Below are positions 17,301-24,975 of a stretch of DNA of 64,000 nt, piece by piece. This DNA comes from Alphaproteobacteria bacterium (GTDB lineage: Bacteria > Pseudomonadota > Alphaproteobacteria > UBA7887): contig JASLYQ010000001.1 of the NCBI GenBank assembly GCA_030739735.1, forward strand, positions 62,001 to 126,000, read 5' to 3'. The notes beneath the pieces were generated by a model, which was given only the letters and a program-made list of their open reading frames with translations, had not been told where the DNA came from and made no database searches. Both the position numbers and the translations under genes were made by a program. How positions within the stretch are numbered: position 1 is the first letter of the stretch; the number at the start of each line of letters is the position of its first letter.

Positions 17301-18809
17301 GAAGATGATCACGTCAGCGACCAGAAGATGCTCGGAGCCGCGCTCGATTTGTGCCACCGGGCGGCCGTCCTCACCTGGCACGAAGGCTTCCACGCGCTGG
17401 CATTCGAGGCCAGCGACGCAGCCCGTCCCATCGTCGGTCACACGCAGGAAGTTGAGCCCGATGTGCATGGCGATACCTTCCGAGCGCGCCCAGGCAATCT
17501 GCTCATCGTCAGCCGGCATGCGGCCCGAGCTGCCGCGGACGGCCATTTGCACGTCACTGGCGCCAAGGCGCACCGCGGTGCGCGCCACATCGATGGCGAC
17601 GTCGCCGCCGCCGACCACCAGTACGCGCTTGCCCGCAATATCGACGCGCGGATCGGGAGCATCAGGGTCGCCGCACTCGGCCAGGCGAGCGTCGCGCAGA
17701 AAGCGCGTATTGACCAGCACGCCGTTTAGGTCGTTGCCGGGGATCGGCAGGCGGATGCCTTCATGGGCACCGACGGCGATCAGCACCGCATCAAAGCCCT
17801 GCTCAAACAGATCATCGAGCTGCTCTACCCGTGTTCCCAGCCTAAGCTCGACACCGAGGTCGAGAATGTCCTGTACCTCGCGGTCGACGGCCGCACCCGG
17901 TAGGCGGAATTCTGGCACGCCAACACGCAGCATGCCACCGGCGACGGGAAGGGCTTCGAAGACAGTGACACCATAGCCAGCGCGGCAAAGATCCTGGGCG
18001 GCGGTCATACCGCATGGCCCGGCGCCGATGATGGCGATGCGCTCGTCGAAGCAGCGCGGGATGGGCTCTGGCGCAACCCGCGGCTTGGCGTTAACGCTGT
18101 CGGTGACGAAGCGCTTGAGACCGCGGATGTTGATCGCCTCGTCAACCTTGGTGCGGCTGCATGCTGTCTCGCAGCGGTGGTCGCAGATGCGCCCGCAGAC
18201 CGCGGCAAAGGGATTGTCCTCGACGATGGTGCGATAGGCGTCGTCGATGCGGCCCTCGCGGATCAGCGAGATGTAACCTTGAGCGCGCTGGCCTGCGGGG
18301 CAGGCCTCGCGACAAGGGGCGATACCGCGCTTCTCGATGGCATATGTGTCGGGCGTCGCCTGGGGATACAAGCGGTGCGCCGCCGTGCGCTGGCTGAGGC
18401 CTTCGTCAAAACCATTGGAGACGCGCTCGGGACAGACCTCGGCGCATTCGCCGCAGCCATTACAGGTGGCAAGATCGACATAGCGCGGCTCGGTACGCAG
18501 CGTGGCACTGAAGTTGCCGGGCTCGCCGGCAAGTGCGGTGACCTGGCTGCCGGTGAGAATCTCGACATTGAGATGGCGGCCGACCTCGACCAGGCGCGGT
18601 GAGATGGTGCACATGGCACAGTCGTTGGTCGGGAAAGTCTTGTCGAGTTGTGCCATATGGCCGCCGATCGCGGACTTTTCCTCGACCAGATAGACCTTGT
18701 AGCCGGCATCGGCGAGGTCGAGCGAGGCCTGCATGCCGGCAATCCCACCGCCAACCACCATGACAGCGCCGATTACCTCACGCTCAGCGGAAGGACCGCC
18801 TACCGTCAT
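14298..18809 (-). CDS. hdrA: Giant HdrA-GltD-HdrA fusion flavoprotein
   Basis: A 1503-residue cytosolic flavoprotein, more than twice the length of methanogen HdrA. Order: HdrA FAD site VVGGGIAGM (19-26) with C64/C67, and a ferredoxin-like CNGCGECAEVCP (116-127). Then a complete GltD-like NAD(P)H:FAD module (about 160-590) with Cys clusters 166-217, IIGAGPCGM at 260 and VVGGGDVAID at 398. Then Cys-rich CLSCGICSECLMCSDAC (643-659) and the rest of HdrA. A second HdrA copy follows from about 940, with VVGGGAAGM at 1083. Two C-terminal [4Fe-4S] sites lie near 1422-1432 and 1460-1471. HdrA is the flavin-based bifurcating subunit in known complexes. The inserted GltD module suggests direct NAD(P)H exchange (inference). 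First gene of the hdr-met operon. Confidence 0.92.
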   Translation of the reverse strand: MTVGGPSAEREVIGAVMVVGGGIAGMQASLDLADAGYKVYLVEEKSAIGGHMAQLDKTFPTNDCAMCTISPRLVEVGRHLNVEILTGSQVTALAGEPGNFSATLRTEPRYVDLATCNGCGECAEVCPERVSNGFDEGLSQRTAAHRLYPQATPDTYAIEKRGIAPCREACPAGQRAQGYISLIREGRIDDAYRTIVEDNPFAAVCGRICDHRCETACSRTKVDEAINIRGLKRFVTDSVNAKPRVAPEPIPRCFDERIAIIGAGPCGMTAAQDLCRAGYGVTVFEALPVAGGMLRVGVPEFRLPGAAVDREVQDILDLGVELRLGTRVEQLDDLFEQGFDAVLIAVGAHEGIRLPIPGNDLNGVLVNTRFLRDARLAECGDPDAPDPRVDIAGKRVLVVGGGDVAIDVARTAVRLGASDVQMAVRGSSGRMPADDEQIAWARSEGIAMHIGLNFLRVTDDGTGCVAGLECQRVEAFVPGEDGRPVAQIERGSEHLLVADVIIFSVGQRVGLGFIPDDAGVNVTKGWTIAVDPETCATGRPGVFAAGDSISGTAFVIEAVASGHRCATAIQHHLRGKDMAATAPKTAVAELSQTELDARVLKGELALAPRQPQPYIESADAVGSFVEVEGGYTSLQAMAEASRCLSCGICSECLMCSDACGLGSIDHEMAESTRQIEVGAVILTPGFRPSRAELSEELGFGRHANVITSLQLERLLSASGPTTGNIQRPSDGGTPKKIAFLQCVGSRDQSHDYCSSVCCMYAAKQARRLIEQLPSAEAVVFMMDTRAFSKGYEGYYRKARETHGIGYVRCRLSSLEENPASGGLLVNYVESGEMVAEEFDMVVLSVGMEIGDSARVLGERSGIDLDAHGFCRTQPFDPLQTTRPGVFAAGTFREPKDIAESLLDASGAAASAAALLTRARGTLAREAYYPPERCVEDDETRTAVFVCHCGTNIGGYLDVPDVAEYAKALPGVIHAEDTLYACSQDSIAQITEKVRELGANRLVVAACTPITHGPLFQSSIREAGLNPYLFEMANIRNQCSWVHGQQRQAATEKAKDLVRMSTARAARLRPLETAEMPIVKTALVVGGGAAGMTATLALAEQGFPVDLVEREDSLGGNLRQLHFGCDAEADPQAFLAELVKAVGSHPLVTLHLGSELRSTGGFLGNFSSALTGSGGTVEVAHGVTVLATGGVEYRGDEYGYGSSPRIVTQQQFEGLLAAGENLPKSVVMIQCVGPAERYCARICCTSALKNALVLKRLDPSVRITVIYRDMRVYGFKERLYTEARESGIIFLRYEAARKPTVSVDGNTVEVRAWEEILGKEMVLQPDLLVLSTPVVPAPATQELSNRLKVPVDMEGYFLEAHVKLRPVDFLSEGIFMAGLAHYPKLLDEAIVQARAAAARAARVLSKDTITVGGQVATVDTALCVGCLTCVRSCAYGATRIDTELPGVGGIPGAAAIEPALCQGCGLCAAACPAQAIELRHYTDGQVMSKIDALFSPEMLEGVPA

Positions 18810-19177
18810 TTACCGATCCTCCACGACACCGTGTTCCGACAGCAGTAGGTAATCCTACATCGGGGGGGTCGCTTACTTAGATGATGTCGCTTACTTAGAT
18901 CAAGGGGTCGGCAGCTGCCGCCAAGCAATCGATCAAGATGAGGATCCCCGGTGTCAGCAGCCTTGCCGGCAACATCAATGCTCGGATCCAGGCCAATTCC
19001 GAGCTCGAAGGTGTCAAGCAAGAGTGAGGGGCATCGTCTCGGCGGGGCGTACCGGCGTATGCAAAGACCGTGCTCAGGGATTGAGGCAGGTCAAGGTCCG
19101 CCCGGCAGTTTTCGCGCAAGATTTGTCTCTCCGGCGTGGTGGGGCCGCGCCGTCATGGCAATGAGCAACCGCTGGAG
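18810..19177. promoter_or_regulatory. Divergent hdrA / 2-oxoacid oxidoreductase control region with tandem repeat
   Basis: This 368-base space separates two divergent operons. It holds two direct copies of GTCGCTTACTTAGAT at 18868-18882 and 18886-18900 (18-base period). Next to them is a small dyad, GTAGG-TAAT-CCTAC, at about 18845-18858. The 18-base phasing (under two helical turns) suggests binding of a regulator near the hdrA promoter. A short frame at 18938-19027 shows no recognisable product. Confidence 0.5.
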
Positions 19178-19741
19178 ATGATGTTTCGGGTCCGAATACA
19201 CGGTCGGGGAGGCCAAGGCGTGGTGACTGCGGCTGAGCTGCTTTCGATGGCGGCCTTCTTCGAGGACAAGCATGCCCAAGCCTTTCCTAGCTTCGGCTCG
19301 GAGCGCATGGGTGCGCCGGTCGTCTCCTACTGCCGTATTGACGACAGCGAAATCCGCTTGCGCGAGCCCATCAACAGCCCCGACGCACTCATCATCCAGG
19401 ATCCGACGCTGCTGCTTTCCGTCGACGTATTTCATGGCCTCGAGCGGGATGGCTTCATCCTGATCAATTCGCAGCGCTCGTTCGAGGAGTTGGGTATCGC
19501 TGAGTTCGTCGCAAAATTTCCGTTCGGCCACGTCTGCAATGTGGGCGCCACGGATCTCGCCTTAAAGCATGTCGGACGACCGCTGCCGAATGCTGCCTTG
19601 TTGGGGGGCTTTGCCGCCATCTCGGACGAGATCCGCCTGGCTTCGGTCGAAAAGGCGATCCACCAAAAGTTTTCCGGCGAGATCGGCCAGGCCAACGTCG
19701 CCGCCGCGCGCGAAGCCTTCGAAAGCCTCAAGGCAGCCTAG
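19178..19741 (+). CDS. porG: 2-oxoacid:ferredoxin oxidoreductase, gamma subunit
   Basis: The gamma domain of pyruvate/2-oxoacid:ferredoxin oxidoreductase, about 187 residues, beginning MMFRVRIHGRGGQGVVTAAE. The RxHGRGGQG motif is the family signature, and FPSFGSERMGAPV follows as expected. The frame is open from 19136, but the extra 14 residues have no family counterpart. First gene of a four-gene plus-strand operon, three bases before porA. The enzyme decarboxylates a 2-oxoacid with CoA to acyl-CoA and reduced ferredoxin, or the reverse. Confidence 0.9.
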   Translation: MMFRVRIHGRGGQGVVTAAELLSMAAFFEDKHAQAFPSFGSERMGAPVVSYCRIDDSEIRLREPINSPDALIIQDPTLLLSVDVFHGLERDGFILINSQRSFEELGIAEFVAKFPFGHVCNVGATDLALKHVGRPLPNAALLGGFAAISDEIRLASVEKAIHQKFSGEIGQANVAAAREAFESLKAA

Positions 19742-19744
19742 GGC

Positions 19745-21007
19745 ATGTCCGGATTGCAGCAGATCGAAGGCTCGCTCGCTGTCGCCCAGGCCATCGCGCT
19801 GTGCCGACCCGAAGTAGTCTGCGCCTATCCCATTACGCCACAGACCCATATCGTCGAAGGCGTCTGCGCGCTGGTGAGAACCGGCAAGCTGAAGAACTGC
19901 GAGTTCATCAACGTCGAATCCGAGTTCGCCGCGCTATCCGTCGCCATCGGCGCCTCCGCCGCCGGCGCCCGTGCCTATACCGCAACAGCCAGCCAGGGCA
20001 TCCTGCATATGGCGGAGGCGATCTACAATGCTGGGGGACTTGGCCTGCCCATCGTCATGACGGTCGGTAACCGCGCCATCGGCGCGCCGATCAATATATG
20101 GAACGACCACATGGATTCCATGGCGGTCAAGGATGCCGGCTGGATCCAGCTTTTCGCGGAAACCAACCAGGAAGCGGTCGACCTGCATATTCAGGCCTTC
20201 CGCCTGGCCGAGGAGTTGAGCTGTCCGGTCATGGTTTGCATGGACGGCTTCATCCTCACCCACGCCTATGAGCGCGTCGACATCCCGACGCAAGCGCAGG
20301 TCGATGCCTTCCTGCCGCCCTATGAGCCGGTGCAGGTGTTGGACCCGGCCGAGCCGTACTCGATCGGTGCCATGGTGGGGCCCGACGCCTATACCGAAGT
20401 GCGCTATCTCGCGCACGAGAAACAATTGCAGGCGCTGCGTCTGATTCCCGAGATCGGGCGCGTCTTTGAGGGCGTATTCGGCCGCACATCCTGTGGCCTT
20501 GTCTATTCCTATCGCACCGAAGGCGCCGATGTGGTTGCGGTGGCGCTCGGCTCTGTCAACGGCACCATCAAGGAAGTTGTCGACGCCATGCGCGCCGACG
20601 GCGCCGCGGTCGGCTCGGTCAGTGTCACCTCTTTCCGACCGTTTCCCCTCGAAGAATTGCGAGTCGCGCTCGGTGACGCGAAACATGTGGTGGTGATCGA
20701 GAAGAACCTGGCGCCGGGACTGGGCGGCATGGTCGCCTCCGATATCCGCATGGCGCTCCGCGATACACCGATCCAGATCTATACGGTCATCGCCGGGCTT
20801 GGTGGTCGGCCCATCACCATGGCAGCACTGCAGGAAGTGCTGGCGGGCGCCGGCGACGGCAAGCTCCCGGACATGCAGTTTCTCGACCTCGATCACGGAA
20901 TCGTCGAGCACGAGATCATCCGTTCGCATCGGGTTAGGCGCTCCGGTCCGACCGCCGAGAACATCCTACGAAACCCGGCCGCAACGATCGCACAGGCCGA
21001 GAATTAG
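19745..21007 (+). CDS. porA: 2-oxoacid:ferredoxin oxidoreductase, alpha subunit
   Basis: A 420-residue alpha chain with the pyrimidine-binding TPP domain. CAYPITPQTHIVE at the N-terminus is the classic PorA motif, and ESEFAALSVAIGASAAGAR and TATASQGILHMAEA follow. A transketolase C-terminal-type domain covers about 235-370. Sequence style is that of pyruvate-type enzymes, but pyruvate versus other 2-oxoacids cannot be settled here. Three bases separate it from porG and 12 from porB. Confidence 0.92.
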   Translation: MSGLQQIEGSLAVAQAIALCRPEVVCAYPITPQTHIVEGVCALVRTGKLKNCEFINVESEFAALSVAIGASAAGARAYTATASQGILHMAEAIYNAGGLGLPIVMTVGNRAIGAPINIWNDHMDSMAVKDAGWIQLFAETNQEAVDLHIQAFRLAEELSCPVMVCMDGFILTHAYERVDIPTQAQVDAFLPPYEPVQVLDPAEPYSIGAMVGPDAYTEVRYLAHEKQLQALRLIPEIGRVFEGVFGRTSCGLVYSYRTEGADVVAVALGSVNGTIKEVVDAMRADGAAVGSVSVTSFRPFPLEELRVALGDAKHVVVIEKNLAPGLGGMVASDIRMALRDTPIQIYTVIAGLGGRPITMAALQEVLAGAGDGKLPDMQFLDLDHGIVEHEIIRSHRVRRSGPTAENILRNPAATIAQAEN

Positions 21008-21019
21008 AGGAGGCTGATC

Positions 21020-22036
21020 ATGGCTCAGGACAGCGCTCTGCAACGCGTGAAGTTTTACCAGACTGGCACCCATACGGTGGGCAACCGGCTGATGGACGAA
21101 GAGGCCCGCAGCGTCCAAGCCTCTATGGAGCGCTCTAACGCCATCACCTCCGGTCATCGTGCCTGCCAGGGCTGTGGCGAAGCGCTCGGCGCTCGCTATG
21201 CCCTGGATGTCGCAATGCGGGCGACCGGGGGACAGCTTGTCGCCGTCAATGCCACAGGCTGCCTCGAAGTGTTCACCACGCCGTATCCGGAAACCTCGTG
21301 GCAGATCCCCTGGCTACACTCCCTGTTCGGCAACGCGCCGGCGGTTGCCACGGGTGTCGCCGCAGCCATGCGGCGCAAGGGACGGAACATAAAAGTGGTG
21401 GCGCAAGGCGGCGACGGTGGCACCACCGATATCGGTTTCGGTTGCCTATCGGGCATGTTCGAGCGCAACGACGACGTGCTCTATATTTGCTATGACAACG
21501 AAGCCTACATGAATACCGGTGTGCAGCGCTCTTCCGCAACACCGGCCACGGCGCGCACCGCGACCACACCGACGGTGGGTGGCGCGCCGGGAAATGTCTT
21601 CGGCACCGGCAAGAACCTGCCGCTGATTGCGATGGCACACAACATCCCTTACGTGGCGACGGCCACGGTTGCCGGCCTACACGATCTAGAAGCCAAGGTG
21701 AACAAGGCTATCGATATGGCCGGTGCCCGCTATCTTCATATCCTCGTACCTTGCCCGCTAGGCTGGGGCTCGGCACCGTGCGATACGATCCACATCGCGC
21801 GGCTCGCCGTCGAGAGCGGATTTTTCCCGGTATTCGAGGCGGAGCACGGCCGCGTCACCGCCGCACATAAGATCCGCCGCCAGTTGCCGGTGTCGGACTA
21901 TCTCAGGCCGCAGCGACGCTTCGCACACTTGTTCCGCAAGGGCACCGAGGATAGCGAAGGCGTGGCAACGCTGCAGCGCATGGCCGATGCCAATATCGAG
22001 CGCTTCAATCTGCTCGGTGAGAGGAAAAGCCCATGA
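21020..22036 (+). CDS. porB: 2-oxoacid:ferredoxin oxidoreductase, beta subunit
   Basis: A 338-residue beta chain binding the TPP pyrophosphate and one [4Fe-4S] cluster. Cysteines lie in HRACQGCGEALG and ATGCLEVF and further on in CPLGWGSAPC. The TPP/Mg motif is GGDGGTTDIGFGCLSGMFE, followed by ICYDNEAYMNTGVQRS, both diagnostic. A good AGGAGG ribosome site precedes the ATG. It overlaps the downstream flavoprotein by four bases. No separate delta ferredoxin gene exists in the operon; the next protein supplies those clusters. Confidence 0.93.
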   Translation: MAQDSALQRVKFYQTGTHTVGNRLMDEEARSVQASMERSNAITSGHRACQGCGEALGARYALDVAMRATGGQLVAVNATGCLEVFTTPYPETSWQIPWLHSLFGNAPAVATGVAAAMRRKGRNIKVVAQGGDGGTTDIGFGCLSGMFERNDDVLYICYDNEAYMNTGVQRSSATPATARTATTPTVGGAPGNVFGTGKNLPLIAMAHNIPYVATATVAGLHDLEAKVNKAIDMAGARYLHILVPCPLGWGSAPCDTIHIARLAVESGFFPVFEAEHGRVTAAHKIRRQLPVSDYLRPQRRFAHLFRKGTEDSEGVATLQRMADANIERFNLLGERKSP

Positions 22037-23670
22037 GCAAAAGGCTGCCTTTCGCCATTACTCTCGATCCCGGCACCAGCCTCGCCAACGTGACCGGAAC
22101 CTGGCGGACGGAAAGGCCTATCTACGTCGACCGCATGCCGCCCTGCAATGACGCCTGCCCGGCGGGCGAAAACATCCAAAAGTGGCTGTTTTATGCCGAA
22201 GAGGGCGCCTATGAGCAGGCCTGGCAGGTGCTAATGACGGACAATCCGCTGCCCGGCGTCATGGGCCGCGTCTGCTACCACCCTTGCGAGACGGCGTGCA
22301 ATCGCGGACAGCTGGACGAGCCCATCGGCATCCACGCCATCGAGCGCTTTCTGGGACGCACGGCCTGGGAGCATGGCTGGAAGGCGAAGTTCGATGCCGA
22401 GCGCTCGGGCAAGCGCGTGCTCGTGGTCGGCGCCGGGCCGAGCGGTCTTGCCGCTGCCTATCACCTCACCCGGCTCGGCCATGCCGTCACAATCCGCGAA
22501 GCCGGCCCCATGGCCGGCGGCATGATGCGCTTCGGCATCCCAAAATATCGCTTGCCACGCGATGTCCTGGACTACGAGATCCAGCGCATCGTCGACATGG
22601 GGGTCGAGTTGCAGCTCAACCGCAAGGTCGAGGATATCGAGGCCGCTTTCCGGGACGAGGGCTTCGACGCCGTATTTGCCGCCGTCGGCGCGCATTTAGC
22701 CAAGCGCATCGAGATCCCGGCCTATGCCGCAGGCAGAATCCTCGACGCGGTCAACCTGTTGCGCAACATGGAGACGGGCGCCGAGCCACCACAGCTCGGC
22801 CGCCGCGTCATCGTCTATGGCGGCGGCAACACGGCTATGGATGTAGCGCGAACCGCCAAGCGGCTCGGCGTCGAAGACACGATGATCGTCTACCGGCGCA
22901 CGCGAGAGCAGATGCCCGCCCACGACTTCGAGGCCGCCGGGGCCGAGGAGGAAGGGGTCATGATCCATTGGCTGCGCACCATCAAGCAGATTGACGAGAC
23001 CCGGTTCACCGTCGAAAAGATGGAGATTGATGAACAAGGTCGCCCACAGCCAACTGGCGAATTCGAGACGCTCGAGGCCGATACGCTGATCCTGGCGCTA
23101 GGCCAGGACGTCGAGACCGCGTTCCTGGATAACGTGCCGGGGGTCAATGTCGGTGAAGGCGGCATGGTGATGGTCGACGAGCAGATGATGACCGGTCGCG
23201 AAGGCCTATTCGCGGGTGGCGACATGGTGCCGGCCGAGCGCACGGTGACCGTGGCCATCGGTCATGGCAGGAAGGCGGCCAATCACATCGACGCCTGGCT
23301 CAGGGGTAAGCGCCACAAGCGTCCGTCAAGGCCCGAGCTTGCCGGGTTTGGCGTGCTCAACACCTGGTATTACGACGATGCCCCGAAGACGGTGCAGCCG
23401 CAGCTCGATCTTGTGCGCCGCCAATCCGACTTCGCAGAGGTGCTGCAGGGGCTAACCGAGGATAACGCGCTATACGAGGCTCGGCGCTGCCTATCCTGCG
23501 GCAATTGCTTCGAGTGCGACAACTGCTATGGCGTGTGTCCGGACAACGCGGTCAACAAGCTCGGCGCCGGCAAGCGCTTCGACTTCAACTACGACTATTG
23601 CAAAGGCTGCGGCATGTGCGCCGCCGAGTGCCCCTGTGCCGCCATCATTATGGTTCCGGAGACCGTTTGA
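22033..23670 (+). CDS. GltD-like FAD/NAD(P) oxidoreductase with C-terminal 2[4Fe-4S] ferredoxin domain
   Basis: A 545-residue flavoprotein related to the small subunit of glutamate synthase. The N-terminal Cys motifs are PPCNDACPAG and GRVCYHPCETACNRG, for Fe-S clusters. FAD site VVGAGPSGLAAAYH is near residue 136 and NAD(P) site VYGGGNTAMDVART near 260. The C-terminal ferredoxin has CLSCGNCFECDNCYGVCP and CKGCGMCAAECPC. In related clusters such proteins bridge NAD(P)H and the 2-oxoacid oxidoreductase through ferredoxin. The porB overlap supports that role here. It resembles the module embedded in HdrA across the divergent promoter. No glutamate synthase large subunit is nearby. Confidence 0.87.
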   Translation: MSKRLPFAITLDPGTSLANVTGTWRTERPIYVDRMPPCNDACPAGENIQKWLFYAEEGAYEQAWQVLMTDNPLPGVMGRVCYHPCETACNRGQLDEPIGIHAIERFLGRTAWEHGWKAKFDAERSGKRVLVVGAGPSGLAAAYHLTRLGHAVTIREAGPMAGGMMRFGIPKYRLPRDVLDYEIQRIVDMGVELQLNRKVEDIEAAFRDEGFDAVFAAVGAHLAKRIEIPAYAAGRILDAVNLLRNMETGAEPPQLGRRVIVYGGGNTAMDVARTAKRLGVEDTMIVYRRTREQMPAHDFEAAGAEEEGVMIHWLRTIKQIDETRFTVEKMEIDEQGRPQPTGEFETLEADTLILALGQDVETAFLDNVPGVNVGEGGMVMVDEQMMTGREGLFAGGDMVPAERTVTVAIGHGRKAANHIDAWLRGKRHKRPSRPELAGFGVLNTWYYDDAPKTVQPQLDLVRRQSDFAEVLQGLTEDNALYEARRCLSCGNCFECDNCYGVCPDNAVNKLGAGKRFDFNYDYCKGCGMCAAECPCAAIIMVPETV

Positions 23671-23866
23671 AGCAGCCAGCCCGAGGCGGCCCAACCAAGG
23701 GTTTTTAGGGCGAGATCAACACAAGATCGGCCCTCCCCCACGCCCGGCTAAGTGCGGCCGCAAGCCGAAGGGCGCCAGCACAGGCGGGAAGACGTAGCTT
23801 TTAACGAATTCCGTCGACACAGGGGCGTTGGCGAGCGGCGTCGGATCCTGATAAAAAGGCCATCTC

Positions 23867-24463
23867 ATGTTCAGCGGTCTGCCCAACATTCTGACCCTGT
23901 CGCGGATCCTGGTGATCCCGATATTCCTGGCCGCCTTCGCCGTACCAGCGCCGGCTGCCAACTGGGTCGCCTTCGGGCTGTTCGTGGCCGCTTCTCTGAC
24001 CGACTGGCTGGACGGCTTTTTGGCGCGAAAGCTGGCCCAAACAAGCGAGTTCGGCCGTTTTCTTGATCCCGTGGCGGACAAGCTGCTGGTGGCGGCGGCG
24101 CTGATCATGCTGGTGGCGGACGGCCGCGCCCCGGCAATCGCCGCGCTGATCATCCTCTGCCGCGAGATCCTTATCTCGTCCTTGCGCGAGTTCCTAGCTC
24201 GCGAGGCGCTGAAGCTGCCGGTAACTATGCTGGCCAAGATTAAGACGGCGACCCAGATGCTGGCGCTCAGCGTCCTGCTGGTGGGCGATGCGGCGACGGG
24301 CATCGGGCTTTCTGCCAAGCTGATGCTTGACGGTGGTGCCTGGTTACTGTGGCTTGCGGCAGTGCTATCCGTGGCCAGCGGCTGGGGCTATGCGCGGCAC
24401 GGCATCTCAATGATGCTGGCTACCGACAAAGACAAGGATTCGAAAGGAGTGGCAGACAAGTGA
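23867..24463 (+). CDS. pgsA: CDP-diacylglycerol-glycerol-3-phosphate 3-phosphatidyltransferase
   Basis: A 198-residue inner-membrane enzyme making phosphatidylglycerol phosphate, the committed step to phosphatidylglycerol and cardiolipin. It has the CDP-alcohol phosphotransferase motif D-x2-D-G-x2-A-R-x8-G-x3-D-x3-D in TDWLDGFLARKLAQT and EFGRFLDPVADK. Several transmembrane segments are visible, and PNILTLSRI at the N-terminus is typical. The last codons overlap the GTG start of mobB (GTGA), placing it at the head of a molybdenum-cofactor operon, as in many alphaproteobacteria. Confidence 0.93.
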   Translation: MFSGLPNILTLSRILVIPIFLAAFAVPAPAANWVAFGLFVAASLTDWLDGFLARKLAQTSEFGRFLDPVADKLLVAAALIMLVADGRAPAIAALIILCREILISSLREFLAREALKLPVTMLAKIKTATQMLALSVLLVGDAATGIGLSAKLMLDGGAWLLWLAAVLSVASGWGYARHGISMMLATDKDKDSKGVADK

Positions 24464-24975
24464 AAGTAATGGGAATCAGCGGCTGGAGCGGCAGTGGGAA
24501 GACAACCTTGGTGACGCGCCTGTTGCCGGTGCTGGTGGCGCGCGGCTTGCGCGTCTCGACGGTCAAGAACGCCCATCATGAGTTCGACGTGGATACGCCG
24601 GGTAAGGATTCCTATGAGCATCGCGCCGCCGGCGCCTCCGAGGTGTTGGTTGCCTCGGCGCGGCGCTGGGCGCTGATGCACGAGCACCGCGAGGCAGCGG
24701 AGCCAGAACCATACCTCGATGCCTTGCTGGCGCGCCTCGGTGAGGCCGATCTGGTGCTGGTCGAAGGCTTCAAGCATGAGGACCACGACAAGATAGAGGT
24801 CTGCCGCGAGGGTTCGCGCCGCGAACCACTCTATCCCGGCGATCGCTCGGTGGTGGCAGTAGCCAGCGATCGCCCGTTACCCGATGCCAATCGCCCGGTA
24901 TTCAATCTCGACGACACGCAAGCCATCGCCGACTTCATCTGCCGGCATTGCACCCTAGCGGAGCGGGCGGCATGA
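24460..24975 (+). CDS. mobB: Molybdopterin-guanine dinucleotide biosynthesis adaptor MobB
   Basis: A 171-residue GTP-binding P-loop protein acting with MobA in attaching GMP to molybdopterin. The Walker A motif is GWSGSGKTTL close to the N-terminus, followed by VSTVKNAHHEFDVDTPGKDS, highly typical of MobB. The GTG start at 24460 overlaps the pgsA stop and has a GGAG site ten bases upstream. The longer open frame from 24349 lies wholly inside pgsA and was rejected. It overlaps moeA by four bases. Confidence 0.92.
   Translation: MKVMGISGWSGSGKTTLVTRLLPVLVARGLRVSTVKNAHHEFDVDTPGKDSYEHRAAGASEVLVASARRWALMHEHREAAEPEPYLDALLARLGEADLVLVEGFKHEDHDKIEVCREGSRREPLYPGDRSVVAVASDRPLPDANRPVFNLDDTQAIADFICRHCTLAERAA

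Noticed and set aside
18938-19027. 29-residue ORF in the hdrA/porG intergenic region
   Set aside because: Too short, no ribosome site and no recognisable family; left as part of the control region.
19934-20929. 331-residue minus-strand ORF opposite porA
   Set aside because: His/Asp/Arg-rich shadow of a strongly conserved PorA frame; no domain and no ribosome site.
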